From positions 1 through 62,337 of the forward strand of contig JBDTMH010000002.1 in assembly GCA_039934375.1 (NCBI GenBank): 62,337 nucleotides of DNA. The letters run 5' to 3'. Both the position numbers and the translations under genes were made by a program. This DNA comes from CAISIP01 sp039934375 (GTDB taxonomy: Bacteria; Pseudomonadota; Gammaproteobacteria; Burkholderiales; Burkholderiaceae_C). A model generated the notes under the pieces. It was not told where the DNA came from. It worked only from the letters and a program-made list of their open reading frames with translations, and made no database searches. Each line of letters opens with the position of its first letter. Position 1 is the stretch's first letter. This document shows positions 49,304 through 58,128 of this stretch, one piece after another.

Positions 49304-49965
49304 GGGAGGGCCTGTCCGTCGTAGGTATAGAAGATGCCGGTCTCGTGGTTGCCCAGGCGCGCGATCGTCTGGCGCATGGCCTGCACGCTGTCTTGTGCCG
49401 TCAAGGGCGCGTCGGCGCCGCCACCCGCCGTGTTGACGCGTCCCGGATGCAGCATGGCCACCGTAATGCCGAGCGGGAACAGATCCAGCGCAAGGCTGCG
49501 GCCGATTGCGTTCAGACCAGCCTTGCTGGCGCGATAGCCATAGTGGCCGCCGGACAGATTGGCGCCGATCGAGCCCATACGGCTGCTGACGAGCACGACC
49601 CGCCGCTGTGTGCTGGCCGCCACGTTGTCGACCAGTGTGTCGACCAGCTTGAGCGGTCCCACCGTGTTGATCAGCAACATGCGCTGCACGTAGGCGAAAT
49701 CGAGCGAACCGATCTGTCCGCTGTCCAGCCCGATGCCGGCGTTGGAAAGCAGCAGGTCGATCGGATCGTCCTGCATCTGGCGCTTGAGTGCGGCAAATTG
49801 GTCGAAGTCGGTGACGTCCAGCGCAAGGTGCCGCATGCGCGCGTCGGCCAACCGATGCGCCATATCGCGGTAGGTCGCGACGACCGACCAGCCGCCGTCT
49901 GCATATTGCTGCGCGAATTCGCGTCCGAGTCCGGTGTCGCAACCGGTGATCAGGATCGTGGGCAT
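49297..49965 (-). CDS. Short-chain dehydrogenase/reductase (operon copy)
   Basis: A 222-aa SDR. Nucleotide-binding ILITGCDTGLGREFAQQYA, NAG motif LLSNAGIGL, catalytic Ser in VVLVSSRMGSIGAN and YxxxK in YGYRASKAGLNAIGRSLALD. All four catalytic positions are present. Somewhat short but complete. AAAGG precedes the ATG. It overlaps the following Gfo/Idh gene. Substrate presumably the same sugar-derived alcohol or ketone as the operon's. Confidence 0.9.
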   Translation of the reverse strand: MPTILITGCDTGLGREFAQQYADGGWSVVATYRDMAHRLADARMRHLALDVTDFDQFAALKRQMQDDPIDLLLSNAGIGLDSGQIGSLDFAYVQRMLLINTVGPLKLVDTLVDNVAASTQRRVVLVSSRMGSIGANLSGGHYGYRASKAGLNAIGRSLALDLFPLGITVAMLHPGRVNTAGGGADAPLTAQDSVQAMRQTIARLGNHETGIFYTYDGQALPW

Positions 49966-49993
49966 GGGCTGGCCTTTCTGGACAGGGATTGCA

Positions 49994-50881
49994 TCAATGG
50001 GACCCGAACAGGGGCTCCGGCAGACCCCGGGCACCCAGGCCGTCGATGCGTAGCAGCGCGCCGGCCAGCGGCCATGCGGCGTGTTCCTGTGGCGCAAGTA
50101 GCTGACGCGAGGTGGTGACGAACAGCTGTTCCAGCGTCGGTCCACCGAAAGCCACCATGGTCGGATGGCGTGCTGGCACCGCGATCCGCTCGCGCATGCG
50201 GCCGGCCGGAGAGATACAGGCGATGGCCGCGCCGTGGACCAGCGCACACCAGTAGTTGCCCTCGCTGTCGCAGGTCGCGCCGTCGACCCTTCCCTCGATG
50301 TCGGCGGTCGAGAAGAAGCGCCGTTTGCCGGAGATGGTGCCGCGCGCGCGGTCGAAGTCGTACACCCATACCGTTTCGTCGCGGCTGTCGGCAAGGTACA
50401 TGCGCTCGTCGTCGGGCGAGAAGGCGATGCCGTTGCCGATCACGAAGCCACCGTCCATGCGCCGCACCGAAAGGTCCGGATCGAGCCGGAACAACTCAGC
50501 CTGGCGCCCGATGAAGTCCGAATGCACGCTGGCGCACCAGTAGCGGCCTTGCCGATCGCATTTGCCGTCGTTGAGCATCAGACGGCGGTCGCGTGCCAAC
50601 GGGTCGGCCAGCACCACGCAAGATGCCCTGCCTTTGGCGTCCAGCGCAATGCGCTGGAATCCCGCGCGGGTTCCGCCAATGAGGCTTCCGTCGGCACAGA
50701 ATACGAAGGAGCCGATGTCGTGCTCCAGCGGGAAACTCTCTGCTGTGCCACTGGACGGATCCAGCCGACGAATTGCCGGCGCGAACGCGTCGACCCAGTA
50801 CAGGCGCTGCTCGCGCGCGTTCCATTGCGGTGATTCACCGAGCAGGTCGGGCTGCAGGTGCACGGGTACGATGGACGTCAT
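49994..50881 (-). CDS. SMP-30/gluconolactonase family lactonase
   Basis: A 295-aa six-bladed propeller hydrolase expected to open sugar lactones. The metal-binding Glu is in LLGESPQWNAREQRLYWVD, the Asn in RLMLNDGKCDRQGRYWC, and the Asn/Asp in VIGNGIAFSPDDERMYLADS, the last containing the general base Asp; all present. It starts just after the hydroxyacid dehydrogenase stop. In context it would follow oxidation of the imported sugar to a lactone. Confidence 0.9.
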   Translation of the reverse strand: MTSIVPVHLQPDLLGESPQWNAREQRLYWVDAFAPAIRRLDPSSGTAESFPLEHDIGSFVFCADGSLIGGTRAGFQRIALDAKGRASCVVLADPLARDRRLMLNDGKCDRQGRYWCASVHSDFIGRQAELFRLDPDLSVRRMDGGFVIGNGIAFSPDDERMYLADSRDETVWVYDFDRARGTISGKRRFFSTADIEGRVDGATCDSEGNYWCALVHGAAIACISPAGRMRERIAVPARHPTMVAFGGPTLEQLFVTTSRQLLAPQEHAAWPLAGALLRIDGLGARGLPEPLFGSH

Positions 50882-50888
50882 GGCGCGC

Positions 50889-51941
50889 TCACAATCGCGT
50901 CCCCGGTGCGTAGCTGCGCCCCGGCGGATTGCGCCAGCGCTCGACGGTCTCCGGTCGCGCCGCCTGCAGTCGCTGCGGTGGCAGTCCCGCCAGGATCAAT
51001 GTCAGATCGTCGACCACCATCTGGCCGATGTCAGCCAGCGCCGTCGGCAATCCACCGGCCCGGTGCGCCGACAACAACATGCCAGCGGCCTGTCGCACGG
51101 GCGCATCGGGCGGCACGGGTTCGACCGGAAAAACGTCGGTGGCAGCACGGAACCGGCCCTGGGCGACCAGGTCGACGAGCGCGTCGAAATCCACGATGCC
51201 CGCACGCGACATCAGCAGGAAGATCGCGTCGGACCGGATGCTTTGCAACCGGTCCCGGTTCAGCCAGCCCTGGTTCTCGGCGGTCACGCCGGCCAACGCG
51301 AAGATCACCCGGGGCTCGGACAGCGTCCGCTCCAGGCTGGCCGGCTCGGCGCCAAATTCCTGCACCACGGTATCGGGTAGCCAGGGGTCATGGACCAGCA
51401 GTCGTGGACGAAACGGCGCCAGCAGAGCGATCAGCGCCCGACCCAGGTTGCCGCAGCCGATCAGCCCCATGGTCTCACCGCGAAGCAGAAATGCCTGGCG
51501 GTTGCCAGCCAGGCCATATTGCTCCTGCCCCTGGCGCATCAGGTGATCACCGCAAGTGATGCCTCGGGCCAGGTCGATCGCCATGCCCAGTGCCATTTCG
51601 GCCACCGGTTGCGCGAATACCGGCGCAACGCCCAGCACCTGGATGCCACGACGGAAGCATTCGCCGTAGTCGACGTTCTGCGCAAAGTTGCCCTCGACGT
51701 TGATCACGGTGCGCAGCTTGGGCGCCCGGGCCAGTCGCCGGGCATCGAGATCGGTCTGTCCAACGATCGCAACTGCGTCTGCAAGATACTGCTCGAGCAA
51801 TTCCGCGGGCAGTTTTCTGCCCACACTTTCCGCCAGGCCTACAACCTGGCCCAGCGCCGCGAAGCTCTGCAGCGTCGCGGCGCTGAAGATCAGCCCCGCA
51901 CTGCGGGGCCAGGGGTCGAACAGGATGACGGGTCCAGGCAT
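50889..51941 (-). CDS. D-2-hydroxyacid dehydrogenase family protein
   Basis: A 350-aa NAD(P)-dependent enzyme. The Rossmann motif is TMGLIGCGNLGRALIALLAP; VNVEGNFAQNVD is near the end of the first domain; the catalytic Arg region is LLMSRAGIVDFDALV, and the His is in LLSAHRAGG (the usual HIGG variant). Most similar to glyoxylate/hydroxypyruvate-reductase-like members. Eleven bases after the membrane-anchored small protein gene. A fragment of a second enzyme of this type lies at 56715-57023. Confidence 0.87.
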   Translation of the reverse strand: MPGPVILFDPWPRSAGLIFSAATLQSFAALGQVVGLAESVGRKLPAELLEQYLADAVAIVGQTDLDARRLARAPKLRTVINVEGNFAQNVDYGECFRRGIQVLGVAPVFAQPVAEMALGMAIDLARGITCGDHLMRQGQEQYGLAGNRQAFLLRGETMGLIGCGNLGRALIALLAPFRPRLLVHDPWLPDTVVQEFGAEPASLERTLSEPRVIFALAGVTAENQGWLNRDRLQSIRSDAIFLLMSRAGIVDFDALVDLVAQGRFRAATDVFPVEPVPPDAPVRQAAGMLLSAHRAGGLPTALADIGQMVVDDLTLILAGLPPQRLQAARPETVERWRNPPGRSYAPGTRL

Positions 51942-51952
51942 GGCCAGTGCCG

Positions 51953-52327
51953 CTATGGGGGCGCCTTGAAGCGCAGCGGCTGATCCAGCCGCGCGTCCTG
52001 CGCGGCAAACCAGAGCCGTAGTTCATACCGATCGGTGCGGCCCAGCCCTGGTGACTCGGCTTGCAGCTGCACCGAGTGGCTGGTGTTGTCGGCGATGTGA
52101 AACCAGCCGCTGGCGTCCGACAAGGTCTTGCCACGCTCCTGGTGGGTGATGAAGCCCCGGTCATAAATATGGACAATCGCCCCAGCGACCGGTCGTCCGG
52201 CCGCATCGACGACGCGCCCGTCGATGCTGCCGTGGTTGTGGCCATGCACGTAGACCATCCAGCCCAGCACCGTGAGCAGCATCAGCCCCGGCACGATGAC
52301 CCAGCGCGACAGCCACCAGCGGTTCAT
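51953..52327 (-). CDS. Membrane-anchored carboxypeptidase-regulatory-like domain protein
   Basis: A 124-aa protein: one N-terminal helix (WVIVPGLMLLTVLGWMVYVH), a GHNHGS stretch, then a beta-sandwich domain IDGRVVDAAGRPVAGAIVHI and TLSDASGWFHIADNTSH, the pattern of carboxypeptidase-regulatory-like (transthyretin-like) folds. The start overlaps the permease stop (ATGA), so it is part of the transporter operon. It would face the periplasm. A role as accessory to the importer is an inference from position only. Confidence 0.7.
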   Translation of the reverse strand: MNRWWLSRWVIVPGLMLLTVLGWMVYVHGHNHGSIDGRVVDAAGRPVAGAIVHIYDRGFITHQERGKTLSDASGWFHIADNTSHSVQLQAESPGLGRTDRYELRLWFAAQDARLDQPLRFKAPP

Positions 52328-53145
52328 CCCTTGGTGGCTCCGGACGTCAGCCCGCGGATGAACTCCTTCTGGGCCATCAGGAACACCAGGATCGACGGCG
52401 CCAGCACCATCACCGCGAACGCATACAGGGCACCCGTCGTGTCCTCCATGTAGGACAGGAAGCGGGCCAGACCCAGCGGCAGTGTCTGCATGTTCGGGTC
52501 GCGCGTGATCAGCAATGGCCACAGGAAGTTGTTCCACGACCAGATGAAGGTCAGGATCACGTTGGTGGCGATCGCGGGTTTGGACAGTGGCAGCAGCACG
52601 CGCAGGATGATGCGCCATTCGGAGAGCCCGTCGAGCCGGGCGGCATCGATCAGCGAGCGCGGAACCGCCTCGAAAGCAGCCTTGAAGACAAAGATGCAGA
52701 CGATGGTGGAGAGCATCGGCAGCGCCAGGCCGAGGTAGCTGTTGAGCAGGCCCAGTTTGGCGGTAATCAGGTAGGCCGGAATGATGGTGGCCTGGAACGG
52801 GATCAGCATGCAGGACAGGAATAGCGCAAGCACCGCCTGGCGGCCCGCGAACTGGCGCGTCAGCGCGTAGCCGGCCATCGCATTGAACACCACGTTGCCA
52901 GCCACGGCCAGCGTCGAGACGATGATGCTGTTAAGCAGGTAACGCGGGAACGGGATCAGGTACCAGACGTCGACAAAGTTGAACAGGTGCGGGTCGCGCG
53001 GCCACAGGGAGGGCGGGTAGGCGTAGATGTTTTCGTTGGTGATTGCCGTCTTGATGACCCAATAGAACGGCACCAGCATGAAGCAGGCGATCACGACCAG
53101 CGTCAAGTGGCGCAGGCCGAGCAACGTAGCGTCGCGGCGTTTCAT
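52324..53145 (-). CDS. Carbohydrate ABC transporter permease (MalG type)
   Basis: A 273-aa inner-membrane protein with six helices. The EAA loop, where the ATPase docks, is EAVPRSLIDAARLDGLSEWR followed by IILRVLLPLSKPAIA. The N-terminus (LRHLTLVVIACFMLVPFYWVI) and the AYPPSLWP segment fit the MalG/UgpE group. The gene follows directly on the preceding permease stop. Partners are the 312-aa permease, the binding protein and the ATPase at 55525. Confidence 0.93.
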   Translation of the reverse strand: MKRRDATLLGLRHLTLVVIACFMLVPFYWVIKTAITNENIYAYPPSLWPRDPHLFNFVDVWYLIPFPRYLLNSIIVSTLAVAGNVVFNAMAGYALTRQFAGRQAVLALFLSCMLIPFQATIIPAYLITAKLGLLNSYLGLALPMLSTIVCIFVFKAAFEAVPRSLIDAARLDGLSEWRIILRVLLPLSKPAIATNVILTFIWSWNNFLWPLLITRDPNMQTLPLGLARFLSYMEDTTGALYAFAVMVLAPSILVFLMAQKEFIRGLTSGATKG

Positions 53146-54084
53146 TCAGTCACGCTCCACGGCGCCGGCATTACCGCCAGCCGCCTTGTTGGCCGCGATG
53201 GTGAGCACCACCAACAGCAGGAACTGGACCACGGTCAGCGCCGCGGCATAGTCGAACTTGGTCTGCACGAACGCCGCCTTGTAGATGTGCGTGATCAGCA
53301 GTTCCGTCGCGTGACCGGGCCCGCCATTGGTCATGATGTAGACCAGGTCGAAACTGGAGAAGGAATTGAGAATGCCGACCACGACGCACAGAAACAGCGA
53401 CGGACGCAGCATGGGTATGGTGATGCGCCAGAAGCGGGCCCACGCCGGCGCGCCATCGATGCGGGCCGCCTCGTACAGGTTCTGCGGAATGCTCTGCAGG
53501 CCCGTCAGCAGGATGATCATGTAAAAGCCCAGGATCTGCCATATTTCGGCAAAGATCACCGATGGCAGCGCCCAGTCGAAGTCCTGCAGGAAACCGATCG
53601 GCTTGTGTATCAGGCCGCTCTCGCGCAGCGCGTAGTTGATGATGCCGCCACGTTCGTCGTACATCCAGCGCCAGATGATACCCACCGCGATCGCCATCAG
53701 CGGATAGGACAGGAACACGATGGTCCGGTAGATTGAGGCACCTTTCAGGTCCGAGTTGACCAGCAGCGCCACGCCCAGCGCCAGCGCGATTGCCAGCGGC
53801 GAGGCCGCGATGAAGATCATCGTGTTGCGCAGCGCGATCCAGAACACGTCGTCGTAACTCCACATCTCCTGGTAGTTCTCCCACCCGATCCATTCGGCTG
53901 GACGCAGTGGCGACCAGGACTGAAACGACAGCATGACGTTCCAGCCCAGCGGTAGCAGCCGATAGAGGAAGAAGATCGCCAGCGCGGGCAGCAAGAAGCA
54001 GACGACCAGCACCAACTGCCGATTGCGCTGCTGCCCCCACCATGTCGTGCTGGCGGTCACGGTCGTTCGCGGGTCCGTGCGCAA
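53146..54084 (-). CDS. Carbohydrate ABC transporter permease (MalF/UgpA type)
   Basis: A 312-aa permease with six helices. The EAA loop reads SIPQNLYEAARIDGAPAWAR followed by FWRITIPMLRPSLFL. FDLVYIMTNGGPGHATELL is the conserved late segment of this family. It overlaps no gene upstream but sits ten bases after the binding protein stop. It forms the heterodimeric channel with the MalG-type permease. Confidence 0.93.
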   Translation of the reverse strand: MRTDPRTTVTASTTWWGQQRNRQLVLVVCFLLPALAIFFLYRLLPLGWNVMLSFQSWSPLRPAEWIGWENYQEMWSYDDVFWIALRNTMIFIAASPLAIALALGVALLVNSDLKGASIYRTIVFLSYPLMAIAVGIIWRWMYDERGGIINYALRESGLIHKPIGFLQDFDWALPSVIFAEIWQILGFYMIILLTGLQSIPQNLYEAARIDGAPAWARFWRITIPMLRPSLFLCVVVGILNSFSSFDLVYIMTNGGPGHATELLITHIYKAAFVQTKFDYAAALTVVQFLLLVVLTIAANKAAGGNAGAVERD

Positions 54085-54094
54085 GAGCGCAGAC

Positions 54095-55351
54095 TCAACT
54101 GCGACCGAGTTCGCGCGACACCCGCTTGTCGGCGTCGGCCAATGCCGTCTTGGCGTCCTTGCGACCCAGCAGCACGTTCTGCACTTCCGGCCAGAACGCT
54201 TCCTTGATCCGGCTGTCGTTGCCGAAGCGCCAGTTGCCGGTCATCTTGTCGGTATGCTCAAGCTGCGTCTTGAGAATGGTGTACACCACCGGATCGTCCT
54301 TCTCGAGCATCGCCAGCGTGGCCTTGTCAACGGTGACATTGCCCGTCAGCAGCTTGCGCCGGGTTCCCAGTTCGCTGGCCTGCCCCTGGTCCGTGATGAA
54401 CTTGAGAAAGTCCCAGGCCAGTTCGGGCTGCTTGGAGGTCTTGGAAATACCCAGCCCGTGCGAATTGGGTGTCGCCCAGTTGCCCGGCATGTGCGCCACG
54501 CCCAGGGACTCCGGCGTGACCCAGCTGCCCTGTCCCTTGAAGAAGAAATACGCCGGGGAATGCGCGTGCAGCATGCCGATGTTGCCGGCGCCAAAGGCGC
54601 CATTCGGCTCGACCCAACGCCCCGTCCACGAGATCTTGTTGATGGCACCGCCTTGCGTTGCCTTGGCCAGCCGGTCGAACACCTCGATCCCCTTGGGGGT
54701 GTTGAACGCCGTCTTCTTCAGGTCCGCCGTGACCAGGTCGACGCCATTCATCGCCAATAGCGGCCAGTACAGCCAGTCGAAGTTCAGCGTCACGAAGCCG
54801 GAGGATGCATCGCCATTGGTCATCTTCTGCGCAAACGCCAGGATCTCGTCGAAGCTCTTGGGTGCTCCGGACAGGCCGGCTTTGGTGAACATCGGTTTGT
54901 TGTAGAACAGCAGCGTCTTGGTGATGTAGAACGGCACCATGTAGTTGCGCCCCTGGAACACCCAGTTGCCCAGATAGTTCGCGTCGTAGCGCTGCTTGAC
55001 GTCGGCCTCGCGCGCGAACAGTGGCGACAGGTCCATCAGTGCACCCTGCGCGGCATACTCCAGGCCCAGCGCTCCCTGCGTGTTGATCACGTCGGGAGCA
55101 GTGCCTGCGGCCAGCTGGGTCTGGTAGAACGGGCTGAACTCCGGCCCCTTCTTGTCCAGCCATTCCACTTCCACCCCCGGCCGGGTCGACTGAAAACGCT
55201 GGATCCAGCCATCGATCAATTCCTTCTGGTCGATGATGTTCCAGGTCAGGAAGCTGATCTTGCGGGTGCCCTGGCCGATGGCAGGAAAAGCCAGCAATGA
55301 ACTGGCACCAGCGGCGACGGCGGTCTTGAGCAGTTTTCGACGAATGATCAC
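54095..55351 (-). CDS. Sugar ABC transporter substrate-binding protein
   Basis: A 418-aa exported protein. The signal peptide IIRRKLLKTAVAAGASSLLA has an RR pair followed by hydrophobic residues, so Tat or Sec export is possible; cleavage is likely after AIGQ. Mature region: KISFLTWNIIDQKELIDGWI, RPGVEVEWLDKKGPEF, GTAPDVINTQGA, typical of family-1 sugar-binding proteins. It delivers the substrate to the two permeases. Ligand identity is not readable. Confidence 0.92.
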   Translation of the reverse strand: MIIRRKLLKTAVAAGASSLLAFPAIGQGTRKISFLTWNIIDQKELIDGWIQRFQSTRPGVEVEWLDKKGPEFSPFYQTQLAAGTAPDVINTQGALGLEYAAQGALMDLSPLFAREADVKQRYDANYLGNWVFQGRNYMVPFYITKTLLFYNKPMFTKAGLSGAPKSFDEILAFAQKMTNGDASSGFVTLNFDWLYWPLLAMNGVDLVTADLKKTAFNTPKGIEVFDRLAKATQGGAINKISWTGRWVEPNGAFGAGNIGMLHAHSPAYFFFKGQGSWVTPESLGVAHMPGNWATPNSHGLGISKTSKQPELAWDFLKFITDQGQASELGTRRKLLTGNVTVDKATLAMLEKDDPVVYTILKTQLEHTDKMTGNWRFGNDSRIKEAFWPEVQNVLLGRKDAKTALADADKRVSRELGRS

Positions 55352-55369
55352 GGTGTTGTCTCCTATTTC

Positions 55370-55528
55370 CTATGGTTGGGCAGAAAGCGGCGATAAGGAA
55401 CACGTGGCATCGCAGGGGCCGCTGCCACGGTAGGCCGATACATCGGCAAGGCGGATCTTCTTCCCCGGCCGGGTCTGCGTCAAGCTGACCGGCATGGGGG
55501 CCATTGCTGATTCGACACGGGTTCTCAT
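55370..55528 (-). CDS. Possible 52-aa ORF between the ABC ATPase and binding protein
   Basis: An ATG overlapping the ATPase stop (ATATGA on the minus strand) opens 52 codons (MRTRVESAMAPMPVSLTQ..., ending LSPLSAQP). The gap between ATPase and binding protein is otherwise 173 bases. Stop overlap suggests coupling, but there is no known domain, and the peptide has two Cys and no helix-forming bias. It may be just a spacer region. Confidence 0.25.
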   Translation of the reverse strand: MRTRVESAMAPMPVSLTQTRPGKKIRLADVSAYRGSGPCDATCSLSPLSAQP

Positions 55529-56604
55529 ATGCGCCGCTCCGTTGCCGGGTCAAACAGGTGGATCGCCTGGGGCGCGATCCCCACGCGGACCGGATCGCCT
55601 GGGCGGCGAACCACACGCGGCGGTAAGCGCGCCTGCAACTCGCAACCGGCCACGTCGAACACCACCAGCGTGTCCGAACCCAGCGGCTCGACCACCCGTG
55701 CGTGTCCGTGCAGGCTGCCCGGCGTCGCAGCCTCCTGCCATTGCAAGTGTTCGGGGCGCAGCCCCACGATGACCTTGCGTCCGGCATGTAGCATCCACAG
55801 TTCAGCAGGCAGCGCCAGTCGGGCACCGCCGTCAAGCACAACGCTGCAGTTGTCAGCCGCGGCTTCAATCCGCCCGGACACCAGGTTCATTGCGGACGCG
55901 CCGACGAAGCCCGCTACGAACAGCGATGCAGGTGCGTCGTACACGTCTTCGGGCGTGCCGATCTGCTCCACCCGGCCGTTGTTCATCAGTACGATGCGGT
56001 CGGCCAGTGTCATGGCCTCGACCTGGTCATGCGTGACGTAGATGGCAGTGGTCCGGACCCGCTCACGCAGCTTCTTGATTTCGGTGCGCATCTGCACGCG
56101 CAGCTTGGCATCCAGATTGGACAGCGGTTCATCGAACAGAAATACCTCGGGCTCGCGCACGATGGCGCGACCCATGGCTACGCGTTGGCGTTGCCCGCCC
56201 GAAAGCTGGCGCGGTTTGCGCTGCAGCAGCGGTTCGATGTCCAGGATCGTAGCGGCCTGCGCCACCCGGCGCGCGATGTCGGATTTGCCGACGCCGCGGT
56301 ACTGCAGCGAGAACGCGATATTCTGGAATACCGTCAGGTGCGGGTACAGCGCGTAGTCCTGGAACACCATGGCCACGTCGCGGTCCTTCGGGTCGATCTG
56401 GTTGACCACCCGTGGGCCGATAGCGATCTCGCCGCCGGAGATGTCCTCCAGACCGGCGATCATGCGCAGCAAGGTGCTCTTGCCGCAACCCGACGGCCCC
56501 ACGAGCACGACGAATTCCTGATCCGCCACTTCAAGGTCGACGCCATGCACCACCGGGTGCGAATCGTAGGATTTGCGCACCTGGCGCAAACTGACCGATG
56601 CCAT
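55525..56604 (-). CDS. ABC transporter ATP-binding protein (MalK/UgpC type)
   Basis: A 359-aa ATPase. Walker A VGPSGCGKSTLLRMIAGLED, signature RQLSGGQRQRVAMGRAIVRE, Walker B VFLFDEPLSNLDAKLR, H-loop TIYVTHDQVEAM-like AIYVTHDQVEAMTLADRI. After ~240 residues comes the regulatory OB/TOBE region (VGLRPEHLQW, ARVVEPLGSDTLVVFDVAG). First gene of the operon, so the promoter should lie upstream of 56604. It energises sugar uptake with the two permeases. Confidence 0.95.
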   Translation of the reverse strand: MASVSLRQVRKSYDSHPVVHGVDLEVADQEFVVLVGPSGCGKSTLLRMIAGLEDISGGEIAIGPRVVNQIDPKDRDVAMVFQDYALYPHLTVFQNIAFSLQYRGVGKSDIARRVAQAATILDIEPLLQRKPRQLSGGQRQRVAMGRAIVREPEVFLFDEPLSNLDAKLRVQMRTEIKKLRERVRTTAIYVTHDQVEAMTLADRIVLMNNGRVEQIGTPEDVYDAPASLFVAGFVGASAMNLVSGRIEAAADNCSVVLDGGARLALPAELWMLHAGRKVIVGLRPEHLQWQEAATPGSLHGHARVVEPLGSDTLVVFDVAGCELQARLPPRVVRRPGDPVRVGIAPQAIHLFDPATERRI

Positions 56605-56714
56605 GCCGTAGTCTCCTCCGGCGCTAAGTTGTTGTTGTTGCGACGATGGGCCGGCGCACGTTCAGTATCGCCGCATCGAGGGCAATCGTGCAACGTGTTT
56701 GACAGCATTCCGTG

Positions 56715-57023
56715 TCAGTGACCAGTATCGCCCTGCGACATGGCCTGGTTCCGGCCCTGTGCCACATCGATGACCGCGCGAAACGCGCTTTCGGCCAGGC
56801 TGCGCATGCATTCGTCGGTGAAGCAGATGGCGTGGGGCGTCACGACGACGTTGTCCATTTGCAGTAGCGGGTTGTCATCGGGCGTCGGCTGCTGCTCGAA
56901 CACATCCAGCCCGGCGCCGGCAATGCTGCCGCTGGCGAGCGCCACAACCGACGCCTTTTCATCGGCGGGAGCAGCTGCCAACGCCGCCGGCGCACCACGC
57001 GGCGCAAATGGCAATCGGACCAT
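56715..57023 (-). pseudogene. C-terminal fragment of a D-2-hydroxyacid dehydrogenase
   Basis: ALASGSIAGAGLDVFEQQPT, PDDNPLLQMDNVVVTPHAIC, then SAFRAVIDVAQGR is the end of the catalytic part of such enzymes, with the TPH segment keeping the catalytic His. Everything upstream (Rossmann core, first domain) is missing; before it the frame is unrelated. It abuts an aldolase fragment on the other strand, marking a deletion or rearrangement point. Confidence 0.7.
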
Positions 57024-57249
57024 GCATTACGGGATATATTCGTGGGGTCCGCCGGTAGCGATGCGCGACGTGGTGCGAGCCTGCCGCCGCGATGGCAAGG
57101 CGGCCGGATTCTTGGCGACTGACCGGGCGTCGGTGCAACGGGCGCGGGAGATGGGCTACACCATGATCGCGGCCGGCACCGACAACGGATTGCTGCAACA
57201 GGCCTGCACGCAAATGGTGGGCCATATCGATGAAGGACGAACACCATGA
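57022..57249 (+). pseudogene. C-terminal fragment of an HpcH/HpaI-type aldolase
   Basis: VVRACRRDGKAAGFLATDRA, SVQRAREMGYTMIAAGTDNG, LLQQACTQMVGHIDEGR matches the last ~60 residues of HpcH/HpaI aldolases (pattern KxxGxxxxxxExAxxYxxxGxxxxAxGSDxxLL). The barrel core with the metal and Arg residues is absent. It lies head-on with the dehydrogenase fragment; both may be leftovers of one lost pathway segment. Confidence 0.6.
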
Positions 57250-57264
57250 TGTTCCTTGCCCATT

Positions 57265-58020
57265 ATGTTTGACTTGCACAACAAGATCGCACTGGTGACT
57301 GGCGCTTCGCGCGGCCTGGGCTGGGCGATGGCGCAGGCGTTGGCGCGCAGTGGCGCACATGTGGTGCTCAACGCGCGCGACCCTGTGGCGCTCGAGGCGC
57401 GGGTGACAAGCTTGCGCGGTGAAGGCTTGTCCGGCGAGTCAGCCGCGTTCGATGTCAACGACGCAGCGGCAGTCGAGCGCTGCGTAGCCGGCGTCGTTGC
57501 GCAACATGGGCATCTGGATATCCTGGTGGCCAACGCCGGCATCAACCACCGTGCACCGATCGGCGAGTTTGCACTGGCCGATTTCCAGCGGGTCATGAAC
57601 ACCAATCTGACCTCGGTCTGGCTGTTGTGCCGCGCTGCCGCAGGTGTGATGGTGCCCCGCCGGCAAGGCCGCATCATCCTGACCGGCTCCATCAGCGCCA
57701 TCAATGCGCGCCCGACGATCTCGGCCTATGTCGCCAGCAAAGGGGCGGTGCATGCGCTGACCAAGCAGTTGGCGGTCGAACTGGCGCCGTCCGAGATCAC
57801 CGTCAATTGCATCGCACCAGGCTTCTTTGCCACCGAGATGAACACGCCGCTACTGGAGAACCAGGAGTTCAACGATTGGGTCTGCCGCCGCACACCCGCC
57901 GGTCGATGGGGCCGTCTGCAGGAGATCGGCCCTGTCGCCGTGTTCCTGGCGTCCGACGAAGCTTCGTACGTCAGCGGCCTGATCATGACTGTCGATGGCG
58001 CGTTCACCGCGGCCATGTAG
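57265..58020 (+). CDS. SDR family oxidoreductase (gluconate 5-dehydrogenase-like)
   Basis: A 251-aa SDR. Cofactor motif KIALVTGASRGLGWAMAQAL, NAG in LVANAGINHRAPI, catalytic Ser in IILTGSISAINARPT, YxxxK in SAYVASKGAVHALTKQLAVE, and a C-terminal YVSGLIMTVDGAFTAAM. It resembles gluconate 5-dehydrogenase/2-keto sugar reductases. ATG 57265 begins the conserved FDLHNKIALVTG. It stands 109 bases upstream of the Gfo/Idh gene and is probably co-transcribed with it. Confidence 0.9.
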   Translation: MFDLHNKIALVTGASRGLGWAMAQALARSGAHVVLNARDPVALEARVTSLRGEGLSGESAAFDVNDAAAVERCVAGVVAQHGHLDILVANAGINHRAPIGEFALADFQRVMNTNLTSVWLLCRAAAGVMVPRRQGRIILTGSISAINARPTISAYVASKGAVHALTKQLAVELAPSEITVNCIAPGFFATEMNTPLLENQEFNDWVCRRTPAGRWGRLQEIGPVAVFLASDEASYVSGLIMTVDGAFTAAM

Positions 58021-58128
58021 CCTTGCTGTGCGCGCTTGTTGCGATGCACGGTCGAACATCGGCATGGCGCCCATGCGGGAATCGGTCGATCCATGGTGCC
58101 TTCCTTCAACTCAACGACAAGGGAATTC

